Counted from the stretch's first letter, positions 34,730 through 44,529 are shown. The stretch: 64,000 nt of DNA from Natrarchaeobius halalkaliphilus (GCF_003841485.1 NZ_REFY01000003.1:434001-498000); one strand, 5' to 3'. Notes: a model not told the origin generated them from the sequence alone. Made by a program: numbers and translations.

Positions 34730-36958
34730 TCAGAGCGAGAGCTGAGACGGATCGACGGTGACACCGTTGACCGCGACGCTCGCGTTGTCGTCGACCTCGA
34801 GTTCGGTTAGCTCTCCGGAGAACCGGAAGCCGTCCTTCCCGCCACGGACCCAGCCCTCGATGGTCTGGTCGTCGACGAACTCGCCCCCGGTCCCGTACTC
34901 GGAGTGGTACTCGCTCCGTTCGATCTCGCCGCCGACGGCGACGCGGTACTCCGAAACGTCCTGCCCGCCCTCGCCGTCGAAGACGACCGAGTTCAACAAG
35001 GGTTCGTCGTCGTCCTCGTTTTCGTCTTCGTCGCCATCCCCGACGACGGCGTCCGGATCGACGGCTTCCCCGTCTACGTAAACGGTCGCATCGCCGTCGA
35101 CGTCGAGTTCGGTCAGTTCGCCCTCGAGGTGAAAGCCGTCCTTCCCGCCGCGGACCCAGCCTTCGATGGTCTGATCCTCGACGAACTCGCCCCCGGTTCC
35201 GTACTCCGAGAGTTCCTCGCTGCGCTGGATCTCGCCGGTTGCACCGAATCGATACTCCGTGATTTCCTGACCGCCCTCGCCGTCGAACGCGAGCGTCGAC
35301 GGCGAGTCGTCATTTCCCTCTTCGCCCTCGTCATCGTCGTCGAACTCCGCGGGATCGACCTCGATACCGTTGACGCGAACGGCCGCGTCGCCGTCGACTT
35401 CGAGTTCGATCAGCTCACCCTCGAAGCGGAAGCCGTCGACGCCGCCGCGGACCCAGCCCTCGATGGTCTGGTCGTCGACGAACTCGCCCCCGGTTCCGTA
35501 CTCGGAGTGGTACTCGCTGTGGTCGATGTCGCCGTCGACGACGAAGTGGTACTCCGAAACGTCCTGTCCGCCCTCGCCGTCGAAGACGATCGTGTTCGGC
35601 AGTTCGTTCTCGTCTTCGTCGTCATCGCCTGATTGTCCGTCGTCACCCGACCCGTCGAACGACGGGTTCGGATAGTCGTACGCGTCATCCCAGTCGAACT
35701 CGAGATCGTCGCGGTCGGCCGACGCCGGGCCACTCGAGAGCCCCGGACTGACGGAGATGTTCTCGACCGATCCGTAGTTCCCCGCGCTTCCGCCGAGGGC
35801 GGACGCGCCGGAGTCGTTCTCGGTGTCGAAGATACAGTCGGAGACGTCGACCGACGTACTGCGCTGGATTCCGATACCAGGGACGTCGGACTGGTCGAGC
35901 ATGAACTGACAGTTTTCGACCGACAGATAGCGGTTGTCGAACATTCGAACTGCACCGGTCGCGTTCGTGACGTCTCGGTAGACGAACGAACAGTCCTCGA
36001 CGAGACCGCCGTCGGAGGCGCGTTCGCGTCGATCGGCCATGATGGCCGATGCGTTCGTCGAACCGCGACCGGGATAGCTCGAGGTCGAGCCGTCGAGGTC
36101 GTGGTCGCCGTAGAACGTACAGTTCCTGACGACCTCGTTGTCCCCGCCGAGGCGGATGCTCGAGGGGCTGTTGTTCGCGAAGACGCAGTTCTCGACGAGC
36201 ATCTCGCCGGGCATTCGGGTGTAGATCGCGTTGTTCGGAAAGCCGGCGAGAACCGAGTTTCGAACCGTGAGTCGACCGGATCGTGAACACCAGATCCCGA
36301 CGCGGCTGTGACCGCCGTTGTACTGTGCGATGTTGCCGTTGTTGTGGATCGTGATCCCGTCCAGTTCCATGTGGCCGCCCGAGGACTCGGCACCGACGGC
36401 GAACGCACGCGTGTGTGCGACGTCCCACGTTCGCGGACCGTCGTTGGCGATGTGGACGTTTCGGATCGACGCGACGTTGTCGACGATACACCGCATGCCG
36501 ACGCCCGGACGCCCGTCGGAGTCGAACGTGAGATTGTCGATCAGGACGTTGTCGCCGGTGACGTTCATGAAGAACTCCTGGCGACCGTTCGTTCCCCAGT
36601 TCTCGGGGAGCATGATAGTCACGTCGCCGTCACCACGGATCCCCCAGTTACGCCGCGAGAGGGCAATTCGGGAGTTCCACTCGTAGGTTCCTTCGGGGAG
36701 AACCAGGAGTTCGCCGTTGCTCGAGTTCGAGACGTGCGAGGAGATGTCATCGCCGTCCGAGACGTCGAGTACGCGTTCGGACATCGCGTCTGGGTCGGCC
36801 GCCTCGGGTTCAGACCGGGCGCTCTGTGCTGTGGCGGCCCCACTCGTTGCGAGCACCGCACCGACTGCGGTGCCGGTCCATTTCAGGAGTGATCGTCGAT
36901 CGAGAAACGCGTCATTACTGCTCTCATCGCTGTCCAGTACCGATTGATCGCGTGCCAT
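34730..36958 (-). CDS. secreted right-handed beta-helix protein with three C-terminal repeat domains
   Basis: 742 residues from the ATG at 36958. A twin-arginine signal (FLDRRSLLKWTGTAVGAVLA) sends it out folded. Residues about 60-420 form a right-handed parallel beta-helix of the pectate-lyase/glycan-processing type, starting with the typical ISSHVSNSSNGELLVLPEGTYEW and continuing with N-[CS]-x-F turns (VENCVFANNSPSSIRLGG). A linker of D/E residues leads to three copies of a domain of about 88 residues, each with F-D-G-E-G-G-Q, Y-G-T-G-G-E-F-V-[DE]-D-Q-T-I-E-G-W-V-R-G-G. That domain is frequent in haloarchaeal secreted proteins and may bind surface glycan. A TATA box 29 bases before 36958 rejects the ATG at 36979. 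Catalytic residues cannot be assigned. Confidence 0.82.
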   Translation of the reverse strand: MARDQSVLDSDESSNDAFLDRRSLLKWTGTAVGAVLATSGAATAQSARSEPEAADPDAMSERVLDVSDGDDISSHVSNSSNGELLVLPEGTYEWNSRIALSRRNWGIRGDGDVTIMLPENWGTNGRQEFFMNVTGDNVLIDNLTFDSDGRPGVGMRCIVDNVASIRNVHIANDGPRTWDVAHTRAFAVGAESSGGHMELDGITIHNNGNIAQYNGGHSRVGIWCSRSGRLTVRNSVLAGFPNNAIYTRMPGEMLVENCVFANNSPSSIRLGGDNEVVRNCTFYGDHDLDGSTSSYPGRGSTNASAIMADRRERASDGGLVEDCSFVYRDVTNATGAVRMFDNRYLSVENCQFMLDQSDVPGIGIQRSTSVDVSDCIFDTENDSGASALGGSAGNYGSVENISVSPGLSSGPASADRDDLEFDWDDAYDYPNPSFDGSGDDGQSGDDDEDENELPNTIVFDGEGGQDVSEYHFVVDGDIDHSEYHSEYGTGGEFVDDQTIEGWVRGGVDGFRFEGELIELEVDGDAAVRVNGIEVDPAEFDDDDEGEEGNDDSPSTLAFDGEGGQEITEYRFGATGEIQRSEELSEYGTGGEFVEDQTIEGWVRGGKDGFHLEGELTELDVDGDATVYVDGEAVDPDAVVGDGDEDENEDDDEPLLNSVVFDGEGGQDVSEYRVAVGGEIERSEYHSEYGTGGEFVDDQTIEGWVRGGKDGFRFSGELTELEVDDNASVAVNGVTVDPSQLSL
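34733..35620. repeat. three DNA-level repeats inside the beta-helix gene
   Basis: The three C-terminal domains lie at about 34733-35000, 35040-35310 and 35340-35620. The stretches at 34855-34916 and 35457-35518 differ at about one base in 62, much closer than the flanking parts, which suggests a recent duplication or gene conversion. Confidence 0.7.
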
Positions 36959-36982
36959 GCCTTCGAGTAATTCAAGCATAAC

Positions 36983-36990
36983 GGTATAAA
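36983..36990 (-). promoter_or_regulatory. TATA box of the beta-helix gene
   Basis: TTTATACC on the minus strand, 29 bases before the ATG at 36958 and only eight before the ATG at 36979; it therefore selects the inner start. Confidence 0.6.
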
Positions 36991-37349
36991 CTTTCTGTTA
37001 AAATATTCCTAATTTAGACAGAATGTAATGTGTACGTGAGTAATAGTCACATAATCATTTATATTTAGGTAGGAAATATAGACATTCATGAAAATATTTG
37101 TGAGAGTCATCGGGCGACCGTCGTGCGGTTTTTCCACCACACTTCGATCGTTCGGTTCGATGATATCGAACTCCTGTCTCTCCCGTCCGTTGATCGATCA
37201 AAGAACCGAACCCACGAGATCGATTACAGTGATTCCGTTAACCGTCAGCATCTCCGGACTCTACGGTTTCGTGGACGCTCAGGGAGAGGATTACAAACCG
37301 TCGTTCGACCGTCGGAAACGAACGAGGCTGCGACGGGTTCGCACTACCG
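36991..37349. other. AT-rich intergenic stretch between divergent genes
   Basis: About 360 bases. The part 36991-37110 is far more AT-rich than the surroundings and contains ATTTATATTTAGG near 37058, a possible promoter for the rightward Asp-box gene. A 76-codon frame (37123-37353) ends in an ATGA overlap with that gene but resembles nothing I know. No RNA gene or mobile element is visible. Confidence 0.4.
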
Positions 37350-38474
37350 ATGAAACTACAGACGATTCACGACGGACGAATTCTGGCGACGCAGGGACGT
37401 TCGATCCACCTCGAGCCCGACGGAACCGGGGATATTGGAGGGAGAGAACCGAAACGCGGTCGACTGCCCGCCCCGTCGTCGGCCGGGATCGGGTATCGGC
37501 TCAAAACGACGCGTCCCGCTCGATCGGCGGTCACGGCGATCACGGGACGATTCCCGGCGGTCAACGTCTGGTCGATCGACGACGCGACGCTGCTCGCGAG
37601 TGCCGATCGATGGTTGTTTCGGTCGGCTGACGGCGGACGGCACTGGAGCGTCGTCGAAACGCTGCCCGCATCCTCGGCACCGATGGGCGTGCTTCCGAGC
37701 GCCGTCTGTACGGCTGATGGAACCACGTACGTGGGGGAGTATCCACTCGACGGCCGAACGACACCCCGGATCCTCGCATCCGAGGACGGGGACACGTGGT
37801 CGACGGCCGCCGAACTCGAGGACGTTCGCCACGTTCACGGAGTTCAGGCGGATCCCTACGCGGACGAGCTGTGGGTAACGACCGGCGACGCGGATTCCGA
37901 ATGCACGATCGGTCGCCTCCGAGACGGAGGGGTCGAACCGGTCGGCGGCGGCGACCAGTCCTGGCGGGCGGTCGAACTGGCGTTCACGTCCGATGCGGTG
38001 CTCTGGGGAGTCGACAGCGTCTACGCAGAACACAAGGCTATCCGGAAACTTCCGCGAGAGCACGTCGACGATCCAGATCCGACTCCGGAGACCGTCCACA
38101 GGGTCTCGAGTTCCGTCTACTACGCCGAAACGATCACCGTGGACGGCGAGCAGTGGGTCTGCTTTTCGACCGCAAAGGAAGCGGGGGCGGACAGCACCGG
38201 CCCCGAAACACAGACGGTTCACTCGGACCGGACGTCGGTAGTCGCCGCCTCGTCCGCGTCCGGATTTACCGACTGGCACGAACTCGTCTCCTACGACAGA
38301 CGGACCGCGCTGGCGGACCGGCTGAACCCGCGACAGCTCGTTCCGAGGGCCAACGCCTACGTCTTTCTCGCGGGCGATCCGGATCGAGGGTTGTTCGTCA
38401 ACCCCTACAACACGGACCGAGACGACGGCCGGATTCGACTGATTCCGATGCGCGCGTTTGCCGAGTTATCCTGA
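37350..38474 (+). CDS. Asp-box (BNR repeat) beta-propeller protein, sialidase-like fold
   Basis: 374 residues. Two clear Asp boxes (S-x-D-x-G-x-x-W) are present: LFRSADGGRHWSVVE and ILASEDGDTWSTAAE. Further W-rich strands (GDADSECTIGRL, DQSWRAVELAFTSDAVLWGV) fit a six-bladed propeller like that of sialidases and photosystem-assembly factors. There is no signal peptide, so cytosolic location or export by another path must be assumed. Glycosidase residues cannot be identified, and many proteins of this fold only bind. It lies inside the glycan region. Confidence 0.65.
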   Translation: MKLQTIHDGRILATQGRSIHLEPDGTGDIGGREPKRGRLPAPSSAGIGYRLKTTRPARSAVTAITGRFPAVNVWSIDDATLLASADRWLFRSADGGRHWSVVETLPASSAPMGVLPSAVCTADGTTYVGEYPLDGRTTPRILASEDGDTWSTAAELEDVRHVHGVQADPYADELWVTTGDADSECTIGRLRDGGVEPVGGGDQSWRAVELAFTSDAVLWGVDSVYAEHKAIRKLPREHVDDPDPTPETVHRVSSSVYYAETITVDGEQWVCFSTAKEAGADSTGPETQTVHSDRTSVVAASSASGFTDWHELVSYDRRTALADRLNPRQLVPRANAYVFLAGDPDRGLFVNPYNTDRDDGRIRLIPMRAFAELS

Positions 38475-38541
38475 CGACGAACGGAGGTCCAGAGCGGGCT
38501 GACTTCGAGGCGAAAAACGGATCGCACCAATCAGAGAGCGG

Positions 38542-40350
38542 TCACGTCCGAACGCGGTAGGTGGTGACCTCGCCGTTGGACTGGACGCGATCGATGTTCG
38601 GATCGGCGTCGAGCGAGGCGAAATCCGACTCGGAGTAGTGTAAGCCCTGGTAGGCGACGGTCTCTCGCTGATGATCGATCTCGGATATCACGAGGTAGCG
38701 GTCAGTTCCGTAGTACTCAGCGGGTCCGGACTCGAACGTGTCGGTTGTGACGGTGGCGTGCGCGCCGGTTCGCGTTTCTGCCGCGTAAATCGCATCGGCG
38801 TACCGGTTCGGCGCGCCGCCGAATCCGGCGAACTCGACGTCGGGATCGGCCGCGTCGAAGGCGCTCTCGTAACCTCCCATCTGCGCGCTCGAGACGTGGT
38901 GAGATTGGCTGTAGACGTACGGAGAGGCGAAGACGGACGCGAGCGACAACACGAGGAGAACCGCGAACAGACCCACGGCGATCGTTCGGACGGAACGAGT
39001 CGAGAGCCGCTCGGACAGCGAGAGGATTCCCGCGTGGAGCGCGATCGACCCGAGGATGACGGTAAACACCGCTATCAGCCCGAACACCCTGAAGTACATC
39101 TCGTTCGTTACGCTGACGAAGTAGACGACGAACAATAGCCCCAGACCACAGAGGCCGGCAGCCAGGTAGATCGTGACGGCCGAAACGTCCCGATACCGTC
39201 TCGGACGTCCGGTCAGGACGACGGCGAGAACGAGGAGACCCGTAAGCGCCGCGAAGACGAGATGCGGGAAAAAGAGCTTGACGAAGATCTCGGTCAGGCT
39301 CACGCCGATGGCCGCGAGCGACCCACCCTGGGCGCTGATCGACGCTCCGGCTTCGCCCGATCCCGTGAGAATGTACTCGATCGCGGACGTCAGTGCACGA
39401 TCGACGAAGCCCGAGAAGAAGCCGTGGTTCGCAGACCAGAGCAAGAACACCGCGACCAGAAGTAGCGTGTGACCGTAGAGACGACGGTGGCCCGCGATTC
39501 GTCGAACGGGCCTCGTACGTGAGACGAACGGAATCCGTGGAACCACCAGCTGTAATCCACAGATCGCCAGACAGACGACGAGGACGTGTGCAACGTACTG
39601 CGGGTGGAAGACGACCGCCGCCGCCGCGACGATGGCGAAGACGAACGCCAGTCCGCCCGAAGCGCCGTCGCTTACCAGGTACTTGAGGAGGACGTAGACG
39701 AACAGCGCGAACAGTAAGATCGTCTGCGTCATCGCGTGGGGCTGCATGAACGTCGAGATCGTCGTCACCGGCAAGAGCAAGAACGCGCCGAAAGCGGCGA
39801 TGGTGACGGCGAGCTGATCTGGGACGACCGTCCCGACGCTGAGGGGAACGAAAATGACGAACGCGACCGTCGAGAGCAACACGACGAGCAACATCGAACT
39901 CGAGAGCGGGATACCGGTGACCGAGTTGATGAGCACGGAGAGCGTGTGAATGCCGGGATAGAGGAGATCGAACGGGGAGATGGTGCCGTCTGCGATCCCC
40001 TGTGCCCAGCCGAGGTGTGTCAACGCGTCGTGGTGGCCGAAGAAGTGGTAGCCACGGATGATCGGTAATCCCGCGAAAGCGGTGATCGCGAGTCCGCCGA
40101 GAACGAGCGCGAACGATCGACTCTCCCAGCCATCCGCTCCGGACGGTGCGAACGAGACGGCAAGCGAGACGAGCAATGCCGTCCCGAGACCTGCCCAGAT
40201 CCACGGCGACGTCATCGTGTAGATCGACAGTTCGTATCCGGTCGCAGGAGTCCGGTGCGCGACGAGTACACCGCCGGCGAGTGCGACGAAGCCGAACGAG
40301 AGCAACAGTTTACGAAACGGCTCGTCGGCGGAGACTGACTGTGATGACAT
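38542..40350 (-). CDS. large multi-spanning membrane protein, GT-C glycosyltransferase-like
   Basis: 602 residues with about 13 hydrophobic helices. The first outer loop after helix two or three contains HFFGHHDALTHLGWAQGIAD with acidic and His residues, at the place where GT-C enzymes carry their metal-binding motif, followed by LLYPGIHTLSVLINSVTGIP. A soluble C-terminal domain of about 120 residues follows (FAGFGGAPNRYADAIYAAET), a layout known for oligosaccharyl- or arabinosyltransferase-like proteins. It probably transfers sugars from a polyprenyl donor outside the cell. It lies 82 bases downstream of a DUF1616 gene on the same strand. Exact activity unknown. Confidence 0.65.
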   Translation of the reverse strand: MSSQSVSADEPFRKLLLSFGFVALAGGVLVAHRTPATGYELSIYTMTSPWIWAGLGTALLVSLAVSFAPSGADGWESRSFALVLGGLAITAFAGLPIIRGYHFFGHHDALTHLGWAQGIADGTISPFDLLYPGIHTLSVLINSVTGIPLSSSMLLVVLLSTVAFVIFVPLSVGTVVPDQLAVTIAAFGAFLLLPVTTISTFMQPHAMTQTILLFALFVYVLLKYLVSDGASGGLAFVFAIVAAAAVVFHPQYVAHVLVVCLAICGLQLVVPRIPFVSRTRPVRRIAGHRRLYGHTLLLVAVFLLWSANHGFFSGFVDRALTSAIEYILTGSGEAGASISAQGGSLAAIGVSLTEIFVKLFFPHLVFAALTGLLVLAVVLTGRPRRYRDVSAVTIYLAAGLCGLGLLFVVYFVSVTNEMYFRVFGLIAVFTVILGSIALHAGILSLSERLSTRSVRTIAVGLFAVLLVLSLASVFASPYVYSQSHHVSSAQMGGYESAFDAADPDVEFAGFGGAPNRYADAIYAAETRTGAHATVTTDTFESGPAEYYGTDRYLVISEIDHQRETVAYQGLHYSESDFASLDADPNIDRVQSNGEVTTYRVRT

Positions 40351-40432
40351 TCGAAGCTGCTGCGATCGTTTGCCGATCTCGGTCCTTGTTATGCACCAGT
40401 TGCTGACTGTAAGTTATCGGATACTGTCATCG

Positions 40433-41473
40433 TTATTCATCCGACGAGGCGTCGATCTCGTCGACGATTTCGGTCCAGAAATAGCCGTAACGGTACGCGT
40501 TCTCGGTCGTCGGCGTCTCGGGTACGTCGTCTCCCTCGTAGAGCAACACCGCGATTCGGACGTCACCACCCTCCGCAACGGGCGTAACGTCGCGGTCGCC
40601 GTGGGCAGTGTCGCCGTCGGACACCGCAAAGTCGATCCGCTGTAACTCGTTTCGTTCGATGACGGTATCGTCACTGATCCACTGCTCCTGGACGACCACG
40701 GTGTACTCCGCGTCCTGTCCCTCCCGGTTCTCGACGCCGATCGTCAGCTCGAACGGCTCGCTCGCTACGACTTCGTCCGGATGTTCGGTGACCAGTTCGC
40801 CAGCGTCGTTCTCGGTGAGGATCTCGAGGCCGGTGTACTGTTCGCCCTGCTGTGGCGCGACCAGAGCGTAGCCGACGGTCGTCAGTGCGACGATCAGACT
40901 GGCGACCAGGACGACGTTGACGGCCGCGTGAAACGACGACCGCGTGTCGAAAATCCGGGCGCGTGCCGTCTCGACGGTCGGAACGAGACTGAACCGGTAG
41001 CGCTCGCTCGTCGGGACGCGGAGCCGTCTGATGGCACCGATCCAGGCAACGACGGTCGCGTACCCCGCGACGGTTGCGACGACGACGCCAGCCGAAAACC
41101 CCCACGCGACGGCGATCACCAGGCCGAGCAGCGGGAGGATTGCGACGCTGAGACCGAAAGCCAGTGCGACCCGTTCGAGAGGGCTCACACCGCATCGATC
41201 GATCGAGACCGGAGAGCCGGATTCGTGGTCGGGACCGCCACGCGGAAACAACGCGGCGACGGTCACGTATCCCGGCACGAAAAACAGGAGCGGAAAACCG
41301 ATCGCGGCTCTGGCGAGGATCGATCCGACGTCGATTACGGCGAGCAGGACAACCGCGAGGGCGACGAATCCGACGACGCCAGCCAGATCGGTCGGAAGCC
41401 GGGCTGCGAGGTGTTTACTTCCCTGTCGGACGGTCGTGAACGGCTGGAACGTTCGTGTCGATCGGTCTTTCAT
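40433..41473 (-). CDS. DUF1616 family membrane protein
   Basis: 346 residues. N-terminal half: four to five helices, including GFPLLFFVPGYVTVAALFPR, the P-G-Y-x-x-x-A-L-F-P signature of DUF1616, and ERVALAFGLSVAILPLLGLV. After a further helix (about 190-215) comes an extracellular beta-sandwich (EFELTIGVENREGQDAEYTV-type strand, then VVVQEQWISDDTVIERNEL) of about 120 residues. DUF1616 proteins often accompany surface-glycan genes; their reaction is unknown. It is upstream of the GT-C-like gene and divergent from the FemAB-like gene. Confidence 0.85.
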   Translation of the reverse strand: MKDRSTRTFQPFTTVRQGSKHLAARLPTDLAGVVGFVALAVVLLAVIDVGSILARAAIGFPLLFFVPGYVTVAALFPRGGPDHESGSPVSIDRCGVSPLERVALAFGLSVAILPLLGLVIAVAWGFSAGVVVATVAGYATVVAWIGAIRRLRVPTSERYRFSLVPTVETARARIFDTRSSFHAAVNVVLVASLIVALTTVGYALVAPQQGEQYTGLEILTENDAGELVTEHPDEVVASEPFELTIGVENREGQDAEYTVVVQEQWISDDTVIERNELQRIDFAVSDGDTAHGDRDVTPVAEGGDVRIAVLLYEGDDVPETPTTENAYRYGYFWTEIVDEIDASSDE

Positions 41474-41713
41474 CTATTCGGTAGCTATCGACTGATCGAA
41501 GGGTCCGGGCATAGTTACCCGTCGCATAACTCGCTTGGCGCGAGACTCGGTGTAGACGCCGTGTTCGAAACGGTGACGTCCGAGAGTCGACGATCGTTCC
41601 GCACGAAATCGCCCAAACCTCGCAGAAGAAACAGGATCGTTACAAAGTGAGTCCGAGGCGATCAAACCGGCATGGTACGCCGAGCGACCGAGCACCCAGA
41701 CGAATCGGATACT

Positions 41714-41718
41714 GGAGG
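41714..41718 (+). promoter_or_regulatory. Shine-Dalgarno site of the FemAB-like gene
   Basis: GGAGG nine bases before the GTG at 41728, which decides that start over the open frame from 41647. Confidence 0.5.
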
Positions 41719-41727
41719 CGTCCGTCC

Positions 41728-42738
41728 GTGAGCATCGACGTCCGCCTCGCGACCGACGACGACCGCGAGCGCTGGAACGAGTACGTCAGGCGATCCCCGC
41801 AGGGGACGCTGTGTCACGAACTCGAGGCCCTTCGCGTGCAAGCGGAGTACGCGGACGCGACGCTTCACCCGTTGATCGGCTTCAAAGGACAGGAGGTCGT
41901 CGGGCTCTTTCCCCTCTTCGAGGTCAAAAAACGGTTCGTCACGACCGTGTTTTCGCCGCCGCCACATCTCCGCGTGCCGTATCTCGGTCCCGCGTTTCTG
42001 AACCTCGAGAAACTGAAACAGCGAAAGCGCGAGCGACGACGCCAGCGATTCATGGACGGCTGTTTCGAGTGGATCAGCTCGGAACTGAACCCGAAGTACG
42101 GGCACGTCCGAACGTCGACCGGCTTCGAGGACGCTCGGCCGTTCATCTGGGACGGGTACGACGCGACGCCGGAGTACACCTACGCCGTCGATCTGTCGAT
42201 TTCGGAAGACGAACTTCTGATGACGTTCAGCAGCGACGCGCGTAGCAACATTCGAAACACGGACGAGGATCGCTACGAGATCGGCGTCGGCGGTCCAGAG
42301 GAAATTCGACTGATCCACGAACAGGTCAGAAATCGATACGAGTCACAGGGGATCGGCTTCGACGTTCCCCTCGAGTTCGTCCTCGATCTGGCCGATCGAT
42401 CGGAAAACGGCCACGTTCGGCCCTACACGCTCCGCGTCGACGGCGAGTTCGTCGGCGGCATCCTGGCGCTCGAGTACCGCGGGACGACGAGCCGATGGAT
42501 GGGCGGCGTTCGAACCGACGCCGACGTCGACGTTCCCACGAACGATCTCCTCGACTGGGCGATCATGGAAGACGGCCTCGAGTCGGGCCTCGAGACCTAC
42601 GACCTCGTCGGTGCCGATACGCGTCGGATCAACCGGTACAAGGCGAAGTTCGATCCTGCGTTGCGAACGTACTACAGCCTCGAGTACGGCTCGTTGGGGA
42701 TGCGAACGATCGCGTCGCTGTACGACAGCGTAAAATGA
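41728..42738 (+). CDS. FemAB-like / GNAT-fold aminoacyl- or acyltransferase
   Basis: 336 residues with GTG start. It carries two GNAT-type halves as in FemX/FemA (COG2348): N-terminal RLATDDDRERWNEYVRRSPQ and FKGQEVVGLFPLFEVKKRF, a P-P-H-L-R-V-P-Y-L-G-P loop, then the C-terminal half with FSSDARSNIRNTDED, YTLRVDGEFVGGILALEYRG, and YDLVGADTRRINRYKAKFDP, the K-x-x-F-[GD]-P ending typical of the family. In bacteria these enzymes move amino acids from tRNA onto murein; archaea lack murein. In this glycan region it may add an amino acid or acyl group to a surface sugar (inference). The phosphodiesterase gene follows on the same strand after 162 bases. Confidence 0.8.
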   Translation: MSIDVRLATDDDRERWNEYVRRSPQGTLCHELEALRVQAEYADATLHPLIGFKGQEVVGLFPLFEVKKRFVTTVFSPPPHLRVPYLGPAFLNLEKLKQRKRERRRQRFMDGCFEWISSELNPKYGHVRTSTGFEDARPFIWDGYDATPEYTYAVDLSISEDELLMTFSSDARSNIRNTDEDRYEIGVGGPEEIRLIHEQVRNRYESQGIGFDVPLEFVLDLADRSENGHVRPYTLRVDGEFVGGILALEYRGTTSRWMGGVRTDADVDVPTNDLLDWAIMEDGLESGLETYDLVGADTRRINRYKAKFDPALRTYYSLEYGSLGMRTIASLYDSVK

Positions 42739-42900
42739 AGACGACGATCCGATCCGACTCGCTCCCCACGTCGTGGCCGACCCGTTTCTTTCGATAGCAG
42801 ATTGACCTCCTCTCACGTGAAGACGCTGGAATCAGGCGGCTTTCGACGCGAAGGCGATGAATTCCGGGATTAACTCCGCCCATAACCAAGGGTCGGCCCG

Positions 42901-44529
42901 ATGGACTCGTCACCGATGAACGACGGATCCGCCCTCCGGACCCTGCTCGTCGGAATCGACGCCGCCTGCGACCGGGTGCTGGCACCGCTTTTCGAGGACG
43001 ACGAGATTCCAACGCTCGAGTCGATCTACCGAAACGGAACGAGCACGGCGCTCGAGTCACAGATTCCTCCCTGGACGGCCTCGGCGTGGCCCTCGCTGTA
43101 TACGGGTATGAATCCCGGCAAACACGGCGTCTTCGGCTTCCTCTCGTTCGCCGGCTACGACTGGGACGTCGTGAACGCGACCGACGTCTGCGAGCGGACG
43201 CTGTGGGAGCTACTGGACCGCCACGGGATCACGAGCGTCGTCGTCAACGTTCCGGTCACCCACCCACCGCGATCGTTCGACGGCGCGTTGATTCCGGGCT
43301 ACACCGCACCGGAAAACCCGGACTGCCATCCCGCGGGGCTGCTAGAGGACGTTCGGGAGTCGATCGGCGGATACCGCGTCTATCCCGACGAGAACGCGGC
43401 CGATCTCGAGACGGCGTACGGCGAGTGTGTCAGGATGCGCGGCGAGGCGTTTTGCTACCTCGTCGACCGGTTCGATCCCGAGTTCGGATTTCTCGAGTTT
43501 CAGGCGACCGATTCGATCTTTCACAAAGAGCCCGACAACGACGCAGCGATTCGATCGATCTATCGCGAACTCGACGCGCAACTCGCGGAGATCATCGAGA
43601 CGTACGATCCGGACAACGTCATCGTCGTCAGCGATCACGGGATGGGGCCGTACGACGGAACGGAGTTTCGCGCGAACGAGTTCCTCCGGAACGAGGGGTT
43701 CGTCTCGACCCGTCGCGGCGGGTCCGGGATGCCGACGTGGGCGACGATTCGAGACGACGATCTGAAACGCGGGGCGGATTCGAGCGGGCGCGACCTCGGG
43801 TTCGGTGAACGGGCGATGGCGGCCGCGGCGAGCGCCGGACTCACGAGCCAGCGAATCGGGGCCGCACTCGAGCGCCTCGGCATCGACGACTTCGTCGCCA
43901 GACGCACGCCTGCAGCCCTCGTCAACGCGGGGGCGACTCAGGTGGACTTTCCGGCCTCGGCTGCGTACGTGCGCTCGCGGATCGAACTCGGCGTCCGGAT
44001 CAACCTCGAGGGCCGCGAACCGGACGGCGTCGTCCCGGCCGAGGAGTACGAGGTCGTGCGAACGCAACTCATCGACGCGTTGCGATCGGTGAGGACGCCG
44101 GACGGTGAGCCCGTTTTCGAGGCGGTTCGTCCGCGAGAGGAGTACTTCCACGGTCCCGAGAGCGAGAACGCCGTCGACGTCGTCACCGTTCCCGCCGAGT
44201 TCGATCACTTCCTCTCGGCGACGCTCCGAGGCGAACGCTTTGGTCCACCCTCGGAGCCGTGGAATCACAAGCTCGAGGGAACGTTCGCGGCCTCCGGCTC
44301 CGATATCGACCACACGACCGGAGCTGGAGCCGCACATCTCTTCGACGTCGCGCCGACGGTCCTTGCGACGTTCGGTCTCCCGATCGACGAGCGAATGGAC
44401 GGCCGCCCGCTCGCGTGCGTCGAGTCGAGCGGCGTTCGGTCCTATCCCCGGTTCGACGGTGCCTCGTCCGTCGAAACGGACGACGACGCCGTCGAACAGC
44501 GTCTGGCCGATCTCGGGTACCTCGAGTGA
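42901..44529 (+). CDS. alkaline-phosphatase-superfamily phosphodiesterase (type I nucleotide pyrophosphatase-like)
   Basis: 542 residues. Superfamily marks: TLLVGIDAACDRVLAPL with the first metal Asp, PPWTASAWPSLYTGMNPGKH with the Thr nucleophile, FLEFQATDSIFHKE, NVIVVSDHGMGPYDGTEFRA with Asp-His ligands, and WNHKLEGTFAASGSD with the late His. The tail RLADLGYLE is also seen in related haloarchaeal enzymes. No signal peptide, so it is cytosolic or membrane-associated. It may hydrolyse nucleotide sugars or transfer phospho-groups onto glycans. A GATTAACT element at 42869-42876 supports the first ATG. Confidence 0.85.
   Translation: MDSSPMNDGSALRTLLVGIDAACDRVLAPLFEDDEIPTLESIYRNGTSTALESQIPPWTASAWPSLYTGMNPGKHGVFGFLSFAGYDWDVVNATDVCERTLWELLDRHGITSVVVNVPVTHPPRSFDGALIPGYTAPENPDCHPAGLLEDVRESIGGYRVYPDENAADLETAYGECVRMRGEAFCYLVDRFDPEFGFLEFQATDSIFHKEPDNDAAIRSIYRELDAQLAEIIETYDPDNVIVVSDHGMGPYDGTEFRANEFLRNEGFVSTRRGGSGMPTWATIRDDDLKRGADSSGRDLGFGERAMAAAASAGLTSQRIGAALERLGIDDFVARRTPAALVNAGATQVDFPASAAYVRSRIELGVRINLEGREPDGVVPAEEYEVVRTQLIDALRSVRTPDGEPVFEAVRPREEYFHGPESENAVDVVTVPAEFDHFLSATLRGERFGPPSEPWNHKLEGTFAASGSDIDHTTGAGAAHLFDVAPTVLATFGLPIDERMDGRPLACVESSGVRSYPRFDGASSVETDDDAVEQRLADLGYLE

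Noticed and set aside
37123-37353. 76-codon frame with ATGA overlap to the Asp-box gene
   Set aside because: Poor start context and no family; the overlap alone is weak evidence in a GC-rich genome.
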